From contig NZ_VOBI01000010.1 of the NCBI RefSeq assembly GCF_008369325.1, positions 62,001-126,000 of the forward strand: a stretch of 64,000 nt of DNA, written 5' to 3'. Made by a program: the position numbers and the translations under genes. This document shows positions 19,057-27,480 of this stretch, piece by piece. The DNA is from Pseudomonas sp. ANT_H12B. Its GTDB lineage: Bacteria > Pseudomonadota > Gammaproteobacteria > Pseudomonadales > Pseudomonadaceae. The stretch's first letter is position 1. Each line of letters starts with the position of its first letter. The notes beneath the pieces are model-generated. The model was given only the letters and a program-made list of their open reading frames with translations, searched no databases and was not told the origin of the DNA.

Positions 19057-19185
19057 AACGCGCTTCTTGCTCATAAAGTGGTCGATTATAACCACACCCG
19101 GCGGCCGACGACAGGCAACACCGTAACCCAAAGTAATCGAGCCGACAAAACTGCCGGCTCGCCCATGATTATCAAGGCCGCAACC

Positions 19186-20724
19186 TCAGCTCAGCGCCTT
19201 GCGATTGAAGTCGCGCAAACGAAAGCCCATCAACAGCAACATGCCGAAATACGCCACCACGCCAGCGACCACCAGAACGCCTAAACGCAGGAATCGCTCA
19301 AGCATGTGCCCCTGATCCCAGACCGGCATAAAGTGCATCCCGGCCAGTAGCACAGCAGACATCACCAACACCGCAATCACCAGTTTGGCACCGAACTTCG
19401 CCCAACCCGGTTGTGGCTGATACATCTGCTGCTTGCGCAGTTGGTAGAACAGCAGGCTGGCGTTGATGCATGCACCGATGCTGATGGCCAGTGCCAGACC
19501 GGCGTGAGCCAGAGGACCGATCAATACCAGGTTGAACAACTGAGTCACAATCAGGGTGAAAATCGCGATTTTTACCGGCGTGCGGATGTTTTGTTGCGCA
19601 TAAAAGCCCGGCGCCAGCACTTTGATCACGATAATCCCGAGCAATCCGACTGAATAAGCAATCAGCGCCCGTTGAGTCATAGAGGCGTCAAACGCGCTGA
19701 ACTGGCCGTACTGGAACAACGAAACGGTCAACGGCTCGGCGAGAATCCCCAGCGCCAGTGAGCACGGCAATACCAGCACGAAACACAAACGCAGGCCCCA
19801 ATCGAGAATCCGCGAATATTCCTGGCGATCCTTGCTGGCGTAGGTCTTGGCCAGCGTCGGCAGCAAAATCGTACCGAGAGCTACGCCCAACACGCCGGAG
19901 GGCAACTCCATCAAACGGTCGGCGTAGTACATCCAGGACACGGAACCGGCGACCAGGAACGAGGCGAAAATGGTGTTGATGATCAGCGAAATCTGGCTCA
20001 CCGAAACACCGAGAATCGCCGGCAGCATCTGCTTCATGACCCGCCAGACGCCGCTGTCGCGCAGGCTCAGACGTGGCAGCACTAGCATGCCGATCTTTTT
20101 CAGGTGCGGCAGCTGATAGAGCAATTGAGCCAGGCCGCCCACCAGAACCGCCCAACCCAGCGCCATGACCGGCGGATCGAAATACGGTGTCAGGAATACT
20201 GCAAAGACGATCATGCTGACGTTGAGCAAGGTCGGCACGAAGGCCGGCACCGAGAAGCGGTTATAGGTGTTGAGGATCGCCCCGGCCAATGAAGACAGGG
20301 AGATCAGCAATATATAAGGAAATGTCACCCGCAGCAGATCGGCCGTCAGCTCGAATTTTTCCGGGGTATCGGTAAATCCCGGCGCAGTTGCCCAGATAAC
20401 CCACGGTGCCGCAATCATGCCCAGCGCAGTGACCAGCGCCAGCACCAGCGTCAGCAGGCCCGACACATAGGCAATGAAGGTTCGTGTCGCCTCCTCGCCC
20501 TTCTGGCTTTTATATTCGGCAAGAATCGGCACGAATGCCTGGGAAAAAGCCCCTTCGGCGAAGATCCGCCGCAACAGATTGGGCAGTTTGAAGGCGATAA
20601 AGAAGGCGTCCGTCGCCATCCCCGCGCCGAATGTACGCGCAATAAGAGTGTCACGGACGAATCCCAGAACCCGGGAAAGCATGGTGATAGAGCTGACGGC
20701 GGCCAACGATTTGAGCAGATTCAT
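19186..20724 (-). CDS. murJ: Lipid II flippase MurJ (MviN)
   Basis: 512 residues, about 14 membrane segments. Family sequences are MLSRVLGFVRDTLIARTFGAG and FKLPNLLRRIFAEGAFSQAFVP, where the Arg residues line the lipid II cavity. It moves undecaprenyl-linked peptidoglycan precursor to the periplasmic face. It ends 129 bp upstream of ribF and is divergent from rpsT. Confidence 0.96.
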   Translation of the reverse strand: MNLLKSLAAVSSITMLSRVLGFVRDTLIARTFGAGMATDAFFIAFKLPNLLRRIFAEGAFSQAFVPILAEYKSQKGEEATRTFIAYVSGLLTLVLALVTALGMIAAPWVIWATAPGFTDTPEKFELTADLLRVTFPYILLISLSSLAGAILNTYNRFSVPAFVPTLLNVSMIVFAVFLTPYFDPPVMALGWAVLVGGLAQLLYQLPHLKKIGMLVLPRLSLRDSGVWRVMKQMLPAILGVSVSQISLIINTIFASFLVAGSVSWMYYADRLMELPSGVLGVALGTILLPTLAKTYASKDRQEYSRILDWGLRLCFVLVLPCSLALGILAEPLTVSLFQYGQFSAFDASMTQRALIAYSVGLLGIIVIKVLAPGFYAQQNIRTPVKIAIFTLIVTQLFNLVLIGPLAHAGLALAISIGACINASLLFYQLRKQQMYQPQPGWAKFGAKLVIAVLVMSAVLLAGMHFMPVWDQGHMLERFLRLGVLVVAGVVAYFGMLLLMGFRLRDFNRKALS

Positions 20725-20820
20725 TGAAAGAGTTTGTGCCTGTCGATAAACAGCAGGCGAACAAAGCGCCTACTTATGCGATACTCCGCGCCGCAGCAGC
20801 ACAGAGCCAAAGCTCGCGAG

Positions 20821-20848
20821 TTTACAGGTCAAGCGCCGGAAATAAATA
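20821..20848 (+). promoter_or_regulatory. Candidate sigma-70 promoter of rpsT
   Basis: TTTACA at 20821-20826, 16 bp, then TAAATA at 20843-20848, about 130 bp before the rpsT start. Boxes are recognisable but not strong; a 17-bp spacing to AAATAT is an alternative. Confidence 0.4.
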
Positions 20849-20976
20849 TCCCGCCTCTTTACACCTACCACTTAGCGGAACGTCTCAACCGCCCTTGACA
20901 AGACATCAACTCATCGGCATGATTCGCGGCCTATTTTGTTTGCTATTTCCTAAAAAGTCTTTCGAGGAGCTCGACG

Positions 20977-21255
20977 GTGGCCAACACACCTTCCGCCAAA
21001 AAACGTGCAAAACAGGCTGAGAAGCGTCGCAGCCACAACGCCAGCCTGCGTTCCATGGTTCGTACCTACATCAAGAATGTAGTTAAAGCCATCGACGCAA
21101 AAGACGCTGAAAAAGCTCAAGCAGCTTACGTTCTGGCTGTGCCAGTTATCGACCGTATGGCCGATAAAGGCATCATCCACAAGAACAAGGCAGCTCGTCA
21201 TAAGAGCCGCCTGAACGGTCACGTCAAGGCTCTGAACCTTGCTGTAGCCGCATAA
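20977..21255 (+). CDS. rpsT: 30S ribosomal protein S20 (GTG start)
   Basis: 92 residues, MANTPSAKKRAKQAEKRR..., the highly basic three-helix S20 family. The start codon is GTG at 20977, preceded by CGAGGAGC; no in-frame ATG would give the family N-terminus. A weak start at rpsT is known from E. coli (UUG) where it takes part in autoregulation by S20. A perfect terminator follows. Confidence 0.97.
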   Translation: MANTPSAKKRAKQAEKRRSHNASLRSMVRTYIKNVVKAIDAKDAEKAQAAYVLAVPVIDRMADKGIIHKNKAARHKSRLNGHVKALNLAVAA

Positions 21256-21268
21256 GCGATAAGCTTGT

Positions 21269-21300
21269 TAAAAAACCGACCTCAGGGTCGGTTTTTTATT
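21269..21300 (+). terminator. Rho-independent terminator after rpsT
   Basis: Stem ACCGACC/GGTCGGT with a short loop, A-run before and seven T after, starting 14 bp after the rpsT stop. Confidence 0.93.
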
Positions 21301-21332
21301 GCCTGCGATTTAGTGAAGTCGCCGCAAAAAAA

Positions 21333-21424
21333 TGTGGGAGTGGGCTTGCTCGCGATAGCCGACTTTCAGTCAACAGAGATGCTGAATGACAGTGCCTCAT
21401 CGCGAGCAAGCTCGCCCCCCCACA
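21333..21424. repeat. REP pair (REPIN)
   Basis: Two inverted REP sequences, TGTGGGAGTGGGCTTGCTCG and, facing it, CGAGCAAGCTCGCCCCCCCACA, about 45 bp apart. Belongs to the fluorescens-group REP class found repeatedly in this window. Confidence 0.88.
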
Positions 21425-21441
21425 TTTAGATTTACGTCAAT

Positions 21442-21906
21442 TTATTGAGCGTGCGTCCACGGCAAAATCGGAATCGCCGTCACCGCATTCTGCGGGCTGC
21501 CTTCGATCAAACGATCGCTGTACACCAGATACACCAGCGTATTGCGCTTTTTATCGAGGAATCGCACCACCTGCATGGTCTTGAATACCAGCGACGTGCG
21601 CTCCTTGAACACCTCATCGCCATCCTTCAATTCCCCCGTGAAGCTGATCGGCCCGACCTGACGGCAAGCGATAGACGCTTCAGCACGGTCTTCAGCCAGC
21701 CCCAAACCGCCCTTCACGCCGCCAGTCTTGGCGCGCGACAGGTAGCAGGTCACGCCTTCGACCTTCGGATCATCGAAAGCCTCGACGACAATTCGGTCAT
21801 TCGGGCCGACGAATTTGAATACTGTCGACACCTGACCAATCTCTTCCGCCGAAACCAGCAACGGCATTGCCAACACCAAGCCCAATAATCCCTTTGCAAC
21901 GCGCAT
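21442..21906 (-). CDS. creA: CreA family periplasmic protein
   Basis: 154 residues with a signal peptide (MRVAKGLLGLVLAMPLLVSA, cleavage probably before EEIG). The CreA signature includes VFKFVGPNDRIVVEAFDDPKV, GVTCYLSRAKTGG and the Cys of ASIACRQVGP, with VFKERTSLVFK later. Its function is unknown despite the name, which comes from adjacency to creBC in E. coli; no creBC here. It follows proB by 11 bp, so it is probably in the obg-proB-creA transcription unit. Confidence 0.9.
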   Translation of the reverse strand: MRVAKGLLGLVLAMPLLVSAEEIGQVSTVFKFVGPNDRIVVEAFDDPKVEGVTCYLSRAKTGGVKGGLGLAEDRAEASIACRQVGPISFTGELKDGDEVFKERTSLVFKTMQVVRFLDKKRNTLVYLVYSDRLIEGSPQNAVTAIPILPWTHAQ

Positions 21907-21917
21907 TCAGTTTTCCT

Positions 21918-23036
21918 TCAGACCAGAATCAGGTTATCGCGGTGAACCAGTTCCGGTTCCGCCATGTACCCCAACAGACCGACAATCGCCTCAGACGATT
22001 GGCCGATGATTTTTTGTGCTTCAAGGGCGCTGTAGTTGGCCAGGCCACGGGCAATCTCTCGACCATCCGGCGCCACGCACACCACCATTTCGCCACGACG
22101 GAAACTGCCCTGAACCAGCTTGACGCCTACCGGCAGCAAACTTTTATTGCCTTTGGACAACGCCGTCACCGCACCTGCATCCAGCACAAGGGTGCCACGG
22201 GTTTGCAGATGCCCGGCCAGCCACTGCTTGCGCGCCGCCAGCATGCCGCGCTCAGGCGACAGCAAGGTGCCAATGCGCTCGCCCGCCCTGAGGCGATCCA
22301 GCACACGGTCAATGCGCCCGCCGACGATGATGGTGTGCGCCCCCGAGCGCGCCGCCAGACGCGCCGCCCGCAACTTGGTCTGCATGCCGCCACGGCCCAA
22401 CGCACCACCGGTACCGCCCGCCACCGCATCCAGCGCCGGATCATCAGCGCGCGCTTCATAAATCAAGTTGGCATTAGGGTTGTTGCGCGGATCAGCATCG
22501 AACATGCCATCGCGATCCGTAAGAATCACCAGCAAATCAGCCTCGACCAGGTTGGCCACCAGAGCCGCCAGGGTGTCGTTGTCGCCGAAACGGATCTCGT
22601 CAGTGACCACAGTGTCATTCTCGTTGATGACCGGGATCACCTTGAGCTCGACCAGTGCACGCAACGTGCTGCGGGCGTTCAGGTAGCGTTTGCGGTCGGA
22701 CAGGTCGTCGTGGGTCAGGAGAATCTGTGCGGTATGCCGGCCATGCTCGGCAAAGCTCGACTCCCAAGCCTGCACCAGACCCATCTGACCGATGGCGGCA
22801 GCGGCCTGCAACTCGTGCATTGCACTGGGTCGCACGGTCCAGCCCAGACGGCTCATGCCCGCCGCCACCGCACCGGAGGACACCAGCACCAGCTCGACGC
22901 CCGCCTCATGCAAGGCCACCATCTGTTCAACCCAGACACCCATTGCCGCGCGATCCAGGCCCTTGCCGTCCGCCGTCAGCAAAGCGCTGCCGATCTTCAC
23001 GACCCAACGCTGCGCACCTGTCACCTTGCTCCGCAT
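21918..23036 (-). CDS. proB: Glutamate 5-kinase ProB
   Basis: 372 residues from MRSKVTGAQRWVVKIGSAL (13 codons downstream of the first in-frame ATG, giving the normal Pseudomonas length). It has an amino-acid kinase domain (VVKIGSALLT, VLVSSGAVAAG, NDTVVTDEIRFGDNDTLAA, GTGGALGRGGMQTKL) followed by a C-terminal PUA domain (about 275-360). It makes glutamyl 5-phosphate, the first step to proline; feedback inhibition by proline is known for the family. Confidence 0.96.
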   Translation of the reverse strand: MRSKVTGAQRWVVKIGSALLTADGKGLDRAAMGVWVEQMVALHEAGVELVLVSSGAVAAGMSRLGWTVRPSAMHELQAAAAIGQMGLVQAWESSFAEHGRHTAQILLTHDDLSDRKRYLNARSTLRALVELKVIPVINENDTVVTDEIRFGDNDTLAALVANLVEADLLVILTDRDGMFDADPRNNPNANLIYEARADDPALDAVAGGTGGALGRGGMQTKLRAARLAARSGAHTIIVGGRIDRVLDRLRAGERIGTLLSPERGMLAARKQWLAGHLQTRGTLVLDAGAVTALSKGNKSLLPVGVKLVQGSFRRGEMVVCVAPDGREIARGLANYSALEAQKIIGQSSEAIVGLLGYMAEPELVHRDNLILV

Positions 23037-23131
23037 CATCTTCAACCTTAGCTTGAGGACAGCGCGACCTGGCACTGCCCGTAACGTTATTCGTGGTTAT
23101 TCGTGACTAACTATCAATTTCCAGATACTAA

Positions 23132-23155
23132 AACGCCGCTCGATTGAGCGGCGCT
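23132..23155 (-). terminator. Hairpin terminator after obg
   Basis: On the minus strand, CGCCGCTC-AATC-GAGCGGCG followed by TTTTAG, 18 bp after the obg stop. Suggests at least partial termination between obg and proB. Confidence 0.75.
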
Positions 23156-23173
23156 TAAGTTTACTGCAACGAA

Positions 23174-24397
23174 TCAGTCACGCACGTAAATGATTTCCGG
23201 ACCGTCTTCATCATCCACATCTTCTTCGTCCCAATCATCGTCACCGATGTCATGGACCGACTTCACGCCGCTACGGCGCAGGGCACGCTGGTCATCCAGG
23301 GCTTGCAGCTGAGCACGGGCTTCGTCTTCGATGCGCTGATCGAGCTCGGCCAGCTCTTCTTTATAGACCGGGTCGTTAGCCAGGCGATCAGCACGATCTT
23401 CCATGTAACGCATGATGTCATGGCACAGACGCTCGGTACCCAGCTTGGAGATGGCCGAGATCACATAGACCGGACCGGTCCACTCCAGGCGATCAACGAT
23501 CTCCTTGACGCGCTCATCGTGCTCTTCTTCGAGGATCTGGTCGCACTTGTTCAGCACCAACCAACGATCCCGCTCAGCCAGGGACGGGCTGAATTTGGTC
23601 AGTTCGCTGACGATCACTTCCGCAGCATCCGGGGCACTGGCGTCATCGAGCGGCGCCATGTCCACGAGGTGCAGCAGCAGGCGAGTACGCGACAAGTGCT
23701 TGAGGAAGCGAATCCCCAGGCCAGCGCCATCGGAAGCGCCCTCGATCAGACCCGGAATGTCCGCGACCACGAAGCTTTTCCAGCGATCGACGCTGACCAC
23801 ACCCAGGTTCGGCACCAGCGTTGTGAACGGGTAGTCGGCGACTTTCGGCTTGGCGGCCGATACCGAGCGAATGAAGGTACTTTTGCCGGCATTCGGCAAG
23901 CCCAGCAGACCGACGTCAGCCAACACCTTCATTTCCAGCTTGAGATCACGCGCCTCACCCGGCTTACCCGGAGTGGTCTGACGCGGAGCACGGTTGGTAC
24001 TGGATTTGAAACGGGTGTTACCCAGACCGTGCCAGCCACCGTGAGCCACCAGCAGTTTCTGGCCAGCCTTGGTCAGGTCGCCGATCACTTCCTGAGTGGC
24101 GGAGTCGATAACGGTCGTACCGACCGGAACACGCAGGACCAGCTCCTCACCCTTCTTACCGGTGCAGTCAGTGCTGCCGCCGTTGGAACCACGCTCGGCA
24201 TCAAAGTGCCGGGTGTAACGGTAATCCACCAGGGTGTTGAGGTTTTCGTCGGCGATCATGTAGACCGAACCGCCATCACCACCATCACCGCCGTTCGGGC
24301 CACCATTTTCAATGAATTTCTCGCGACGGAAGCTCATGCAACCGTTGCCGCCGTCACCGGCCTTTACTCGAATCGATACTTCATCAACAAACTTCAT
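23174..24397 (-). CDS. obg: Ribosome-assembly GTPase Obg/CgtA
   Basis: 407 residues: glycine-rich Obg fold (1-158, GGPNGGDGGDGGSV), G domain (G1 GLPNAGKST, G3 DIPGLIEGA, G4 NKCD, G5 ISA), and an acidic C-terminal tail (DDDWDEEDVDDEDG). It binds 50S particles and ppGpp and couples ribosome maturation to growth. It stands downstream of rplU-rpmA, the universal arrangement. Confidence 0.97.
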   Translation of the reverse strand: MKFVDEVSIRVKAGDGGNGCMSFRREKFIENGGPNGGDGGDGGSVYMIADENLNTLVDYRYTRHFDAERGSNGGSTDCTGKKGEELVLRVPVGTTVIDSATQEVIGDLTKAGQKLLVAHGGWHGLGNTRFKSSTNRAPRQTTPGKPGEARDLKLEMKVLADVGLLGLPNAGKSTFIRSVSAAKPKVADYPFTTLVPNLGVVSVDRWKSFVVADIPGLIEGASDGAGLGIRFLKHLSRTRLLLHLVDMAPLDDASAPDAAEVIVSELTKFSPSLAERDRWLVLNKCDQILEEEHDERVKEIVDRLEWTGPVYVISAISKLGTERLCHDIMRYMEDRADRLANDPVYKEELAELDQRIEDEARAQLQALDDQRALRRSGVKSVHDIGDDDWDEEDVDDEDGPEIIYVRD

Positions 24398-24546
24398 AAC
24401 AAAACGCCTCTCGCCATACGGACGAGCCGAAAAAACCTAGACATAAGACTCTTGCAAAAATGAGCGCAGCGACCTCAAGCAACGACCGCAAATCCAGCTG
24501 CTTTCGCCCATCACAAACAGCTTTGCAAGAGACTCACCCCACAAAC

Positions 24547-24577
24547 GAAAAAGCCCCGTCGCGAGACAGGGCTTTTC
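24547..24577 (-). terminator. Terminator after rpmA
   Basis: On the minus strand a GC stem (AAGCCCTGTC / GACGGGGCTT, with a mismatch) is followed by a T-run, 15 bp after the rpmA stop. Confidence 0.75.
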
Positions 24578-24591
24578 CAGCAACTACGCAA

Positions 24592-24867
24592 TTATGCCGC
24601 GACGACTGCAGTCTTCGGAACAATGCTTACGTAACGGCGATTGAAAGCGCCTTTTACTTCGAACTTGATCACGCCGTCGATTTTAGCGAACAGAGTGTGA
24701 TCTTTGCCCATGCCAACGCCGTAGCCAGCGTGGAATTGGGTGCCGCGCTGACGCACGATGATGTTGCCCGGAATGATAACCTGGCCGCCATACATCTTCA
24801 CGCCAAGGCGTTTGGCTTCTGAGTCGCGACCGTTACGGGTACTACCACCAGCTTTTTTGTGTGCCAT
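24592..24867 (-). CDS. rpmA: 50S ribosomal protein L27
   Basis: 91 residues, starts MAHKKAGGSTRNGRDSEAKR, the canonical L27 N-terminus that reaches the peptidyl-transferase centre. No N-terminal extension of the Firmicute type. Second gene of rplU-rpmA, 34 bp after rplU, with an AGGAGAA site before the ATG. Confidence 0.98.
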   Translation of the reverse strand: MAHKKAGGSTRNGRDSEAKRLGVKMYGGQVIIPGNIIVRQRGTQFHAGYGVGMGKDHTLFAKIDGVIKFEVKGAFNRRYVSIVPKTAVVAA

Positions 24868-24901
24868 GAGTCAATTCTCCTAGTGAGGAATTAGGCTGAA
24901 A

Positions 24902-25216
24902 TTAAGCCTGAATACCGGTGATTTTGATCTCGGTGTACCACTGGCGGTGGCCCATACGCTTCATGTGGTGCTTACGACGACGGAACTTGATGATGCGGAC
25001 TTTATCGTGACGACCTTGGGAGATCACTTCAGCCACAACGGTAGCGCCAGCAACAACTGGAGCGCCGATGTTCACGTCATCGCCATTGGCGACCAACAGA
25101 ACGCGATCAAAAGTAACGGATTCGCCGGTAGCGATTTCCAGTTTTTCGATCTTCAGGTATTCACCTGGGGCGACCTTGTATTGCTTGCCACCAGTAACAA
25201 TTACTGCGTACGACAT
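24902..25216 (-). CDS. rplU: 50S ribosomal protein L21
   Basis: 104 residues from MSYAVIVTGGKQYKV; 20 extra upstream codons are not coding. The L21 signature is KFRRRKHHMKRMGHRQWYTEI. It binds 23S rRNA domain VI in the 50S subunit. Transcribed from a promoter at 25349-25377, back to back with ispB. Confidence 0.97.
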   Translation of the reverse strand: MSYAVIVTGGKQYKVAPGEYLKIEKLEIATGESVTFDRVLLVANGDDVNIGAPVVAGATVVAEVISQGRHDKVRIIKFRRRKHHMKRMGHRQWYTEIKITGIQA

Positions 25217-25348
25217 GGTATTTCTCCGATAATCCTGCTCACCCAGCTCTTTATAAGAAGAGGTATTGGCTGGCATGGCTGCATTGGGCTGGAAGGCCTG
25301 TTTGCAATTGCGTAAGGCAGGTGCTGCCCAGGAAGTTCAGGGTGCGCG

Positions 25349-25377
25349 ATTGTACGCAAGCTGCCGGGGCGATGCAA
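25349..25377 (-). promoter_or_regulatory. Sigma-70 promoter of rplU-rpmA
   Basis: On the minus strand, -35 TTGCAT (25377-25372), 17-bp spacer, -10 TACAAT (25354-25349). Optimal spacing and good boxes; about 133 bp before the rplU start. Confidence 0.7.
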
Positions 25378-25395
25378 GAGGCCGTCCATCGTACC

Positions 25396-25424
25396 TTGAC
25401 ACCCGCCGACGTGGGTCCTAGCAT
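25396..25424 (+). promoter_or_regulatory. Sigma-70 promoter of ispB
   Basis: Consensus -35 TTGACA (25396-25401), 17-bp spacer, -10 TAGCAT (25419-25424), 32 bp before the ispB ATG. It is divergent from the rplU promoter with only 18 bp between the two -35 boxes. Confidence 0.75.
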
Positions 25425-25456
25425 GCCGCGCAACCCTTCTGGAGCAACTGTCGCTG

Positions 25457-26425
25457 ATGCAACCCCAAGCTTTCTACCGCGCGGTGGCGGACGATTTTAG
25501 CGCCGTCGACGGCATCATCAAGAAGCAGCTGACTTCCCGAGTACCGCTGGTATCGAAAATCGGCGATTACATTACCTCGGCTGGCGGTAAACGCCTGCGT
25601 CCTCTATTAGTGTTGCTGTGTGGCAAGGCCTTGGGTCGCGAAGGCGATGACCTGCGCCTGCTGGCCGCGACCATTGAGTTCCTGCACACCGCCACCCTGC
25701 TGCACGACGACGTGGTCGACATGTCCGGCATGCGCCGTGGCCGCTCGACTGCCAACGCCATGTGGGGCAACGCCCCTAGCGTGCTGGTGGGCGATTTCCT
25801 GTATTCGCGTTCCTTCGAAATGATGGTCGAACTGGGCTCCATGCCGGTGATGAAGATCCTTTCGCAAGCCACGCGCATCATCGCCGAAGGCGAGGTGTTG
25901 CAGCTGTCCAAGGTCCGTGACGCCAGCACCACCGAAGAAACCTACATGGAAGTCATCCGCGGCAAGACCGCGATGCTCTTCGAAGCGTCGACCCACAGTG
26001 CTGCGGCCCTGGCCGGTGCCACACCGGAACAGAGCGAAGCGCTACGTACCTTTGGTGATCACCTGGGCGTGGCGTTCCAACTGGTCGACGACCTGCTGGA
26101 CTACCGTGGCGACGCGGAAACCCTGGGCAAGAACGTCGGCGACGATCTGGCCGAAGGCAAGCCGACCCTGCCGCTGATCTACACCATGCGTGAAGGCACG
26201 CCGGAGCAGGCTGCACTGGTGCGCAAGGCCATCCAGAAAGGTGGCATCGAAGACCTGGAAAGCATCCGCGAAGCCGTGGAGGCCTCAGGTTCGCTGGATT
26301 ACACCGCGCAACTTGCCCGTGACTACGTGGCCCGAGCAATCAAATGCCTCGACGCGCTGCCAGCCAGCGAATACCGCGATGCTCTGGTCGAGTTGAGCGA
26401 GTTTGCGGTCGCCCGCACGCACTGA
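25457..26425 (+). CDS. ispB: Octaprenyl/nonaprenyl diphosphate synthase IspB
   Basis: 322 residues, trans-isoprenyl diphosphate synthase. First aspartate-rich motif LLHDDVVDMSGMRRG (DDxxD), second LVDDLLDYRGD (DDxxD), and the GGKRLRP substrate-binding segment. It makes the ubiquinone side chain precursor. The short uORF-like leader is not convincing; the ATG at 25457 has GGAGCAAC upstream. Confidence 0.95.
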   Translation: MQPQAFYRAVADDFSAVDGIIKKQLTSRVPLVSKIGDYITSAGGKRLRPLLVLLCGKALGREGDDLRLLAATIEFLHTATLLHDDVVDMSGMRRGRSTANAMWGNAPSVLVGDFLYSRSFEMMVELGSMPVMKILSQATRIIAEGEVLQLSKVRDASTTEETYMEVIRGKTAMLFEASTHSAAALAGATPEQSEALRTFGDHLGVAFQLVDDLLDYRGDAETLGKNVGDDLAEGKPTLPLIYTMREGTPEQAALVRKAIQKGGIEDLESIREAVEASGSLDYTAQLARDYVARAIKCLDALPASEYRDALVELSEFAVARTH

Positions 26426-26431
26426 CAGACC

Positions 26432-26463
26432 ACAACCTGTGGGGGCCATCTCCCACAGGTTTT
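26432..26463. terminator. Hairpin after ispB
   Basis: Inverted repeat AACCTGTGGG / CCCACAGGTT with an 8-base loop, followed by TTTTC. It can serve as the ispB terminator; its arms resemble half of a REP element. Confidence 0.65.
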
Positions 26464-26537
26464 CACCGCTTCGCCCCTCCTGCCTAAAACCCTATACAAT
26501 GTGCGCTTTTTAGCGATCCTGAATCCAAGGAGCTTTA

Positions 26538-26879
26538 GTGAGCACGTTGCCACCCTGCCCAAAATGCAATTCCGAATACACCTACGAAGACGGCGCCCAG
26601 CTGATCTGTCCTGAGTGCGCCCACGAGTGGTCCGCCAGCGGCGAAGCCGAAACAGTGTCCGATGACACCGTGAAAAAGGATTCGGTCGGCAACGTCCTGC
26701 AGGACGGCGACACCATCACCGTGATCAAGGACCTCAAGGTCAAAGGCACCTCGCTGGTGGTCAAGGTCGGCACCAAGGTCAAGAACATCCGCCTGTGCGA
26801 TGGTGATCACGACATCGACTGCAAGATCGATGGCATCGGCCCGATGAAGCTCAAATCCGAGTTCGTCAGAAAAGTCTGA
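26538..26879 (+). CDS. PhnA/YjdM family zinc-ribbon protein
   Basis: 113 residues from a GTG start with AAGGAGC eight bases upstream. The N-terminal zinc ribbon has CPKC (residues 7-10) and CPEC, followed by the PhnA domain (VGNVLQDGDTITVIKDLKVKG, CDGDHDIDCKIDGIG). Often called alkylphosphonate utilisation protein, but family members lie outside phn operons and the exact role is not established. Stand-alone gene. Confidence 0.9.
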   Translation: MSTLPPCPKCNSEYTYEDGAQLICPECAHEWSASGEAETVSDDTVKKDSVGNVLQDGDTITVIKDLKVKGTSLVVKVGTKVKNIRLCDGDHDIDCKIDGIGPMKLKSEFVRKV

Positions 26880-27040
26880 GCCAGCTGTATTCCATCCCGC
26901 GTCCTGCGTGGGATGGTGCTTCGCCCTCCTCCGCTTCGCCCAACAATCCCTCGCAATAGCTAAACGCCAGCCGTTTTGACCTTACGCAACCTTTACCTTT
27001 TAAAAAACACAAACCGCCAATAGGTTCTTGCTATTTGATG

Positions 27041-27059
27041 AATAAGAATTATTCTCATT
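27041..27059. promoter_or_regulatory. Fur box
   Basis: AATAAGAATTATTCTCATT is a 9-1-9 inverted repeat with a single mismatch, matching the Pseudomonas Fur consensus built from AATGAGAAT half-sites. It overlaps a possible -10 (TATTCT, 27050-27055) that lies 16 bp after TTGCTA (27028-27033), so Fur-Fe binding would block transcription of the small gene starting 27 bp downstream. Confidence 0.85.
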
Positions 27060-27085
27060 GAAACCAATCAATGGAGATGAGACCC

Positions 27086-27343
27086 ATGACTTATTTGATC
27101 GACGCTTGGCTGGATCGCCCACACCCTTACCTCAGGATCCTGCATCGGGAAACCGGGGAAGTCTGTGCGGTACTTGAAGAAGAAGCCTTGAACGAGCTGC
27201 AGGATCAGGGTGATCTGGACGTCAACGGCTTGAGTTCCAGCGAGCCGGTGGTGCTCAAGGAACTGGTGCGCAATCTGTTTCTGTTCTGCTATGCCCGGGC
27301 GTTGCGCCCGACAAACGAACTGCACCACAAGATCGAAATATGA
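27086..27343 (+). CDS. Small iron-starvation protein (PA4570 family)
   Basis: 85 residues, MTYLIDAWLDRPHPYLRIL...; an ATG at 27071 is possible, but GGAGATGAG positions the 27086 start. Cytoplasmic and acidic, no known domain. By order (after ispB, before fklB) and sequence it corresponds to P. aeruginosa PA4570, reported as iron-starvation induced; the Fur box directly upstream agrees. Function unknown. The C-terminal part LVRNLFLFCYARALRP is the only hydrophobic segment. Confidence 0.8.
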   Translation: MTYLIDAWLDRPHPYLRILHRETGEVCAVLEEEALNELQDQGDLDVNGLSSSEPVVLKELVRNLFLFCYARALRPTNELHHKIEI

Positions 27344-27362
27344 AAATCAGCGCAAAAAAAAT

Positions 27363-27452
27363 TGTGGGAGCGAGCCTGCTCGCGAAGGCGGTGTGTCAGA
27401 CAACATCAGTGTTGATTGTCAGGCCGAATTCGCGAGCAGGCTCGCTCCCACA
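27363..27452. repeat. REP pair (REPIN)
   Basis: TGTGGGAGCGAGCCTGCTCG facing CGAGCAGGCTCGCTCCCACA, perfect inverted copies about 45 bp apart, between the PA4570-like gene and the 3' end of fklB. Confidence 0.92.
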
Positions 27453-27480
27453 TTAGCCCGATGTGATATCGAGCCGGGTA

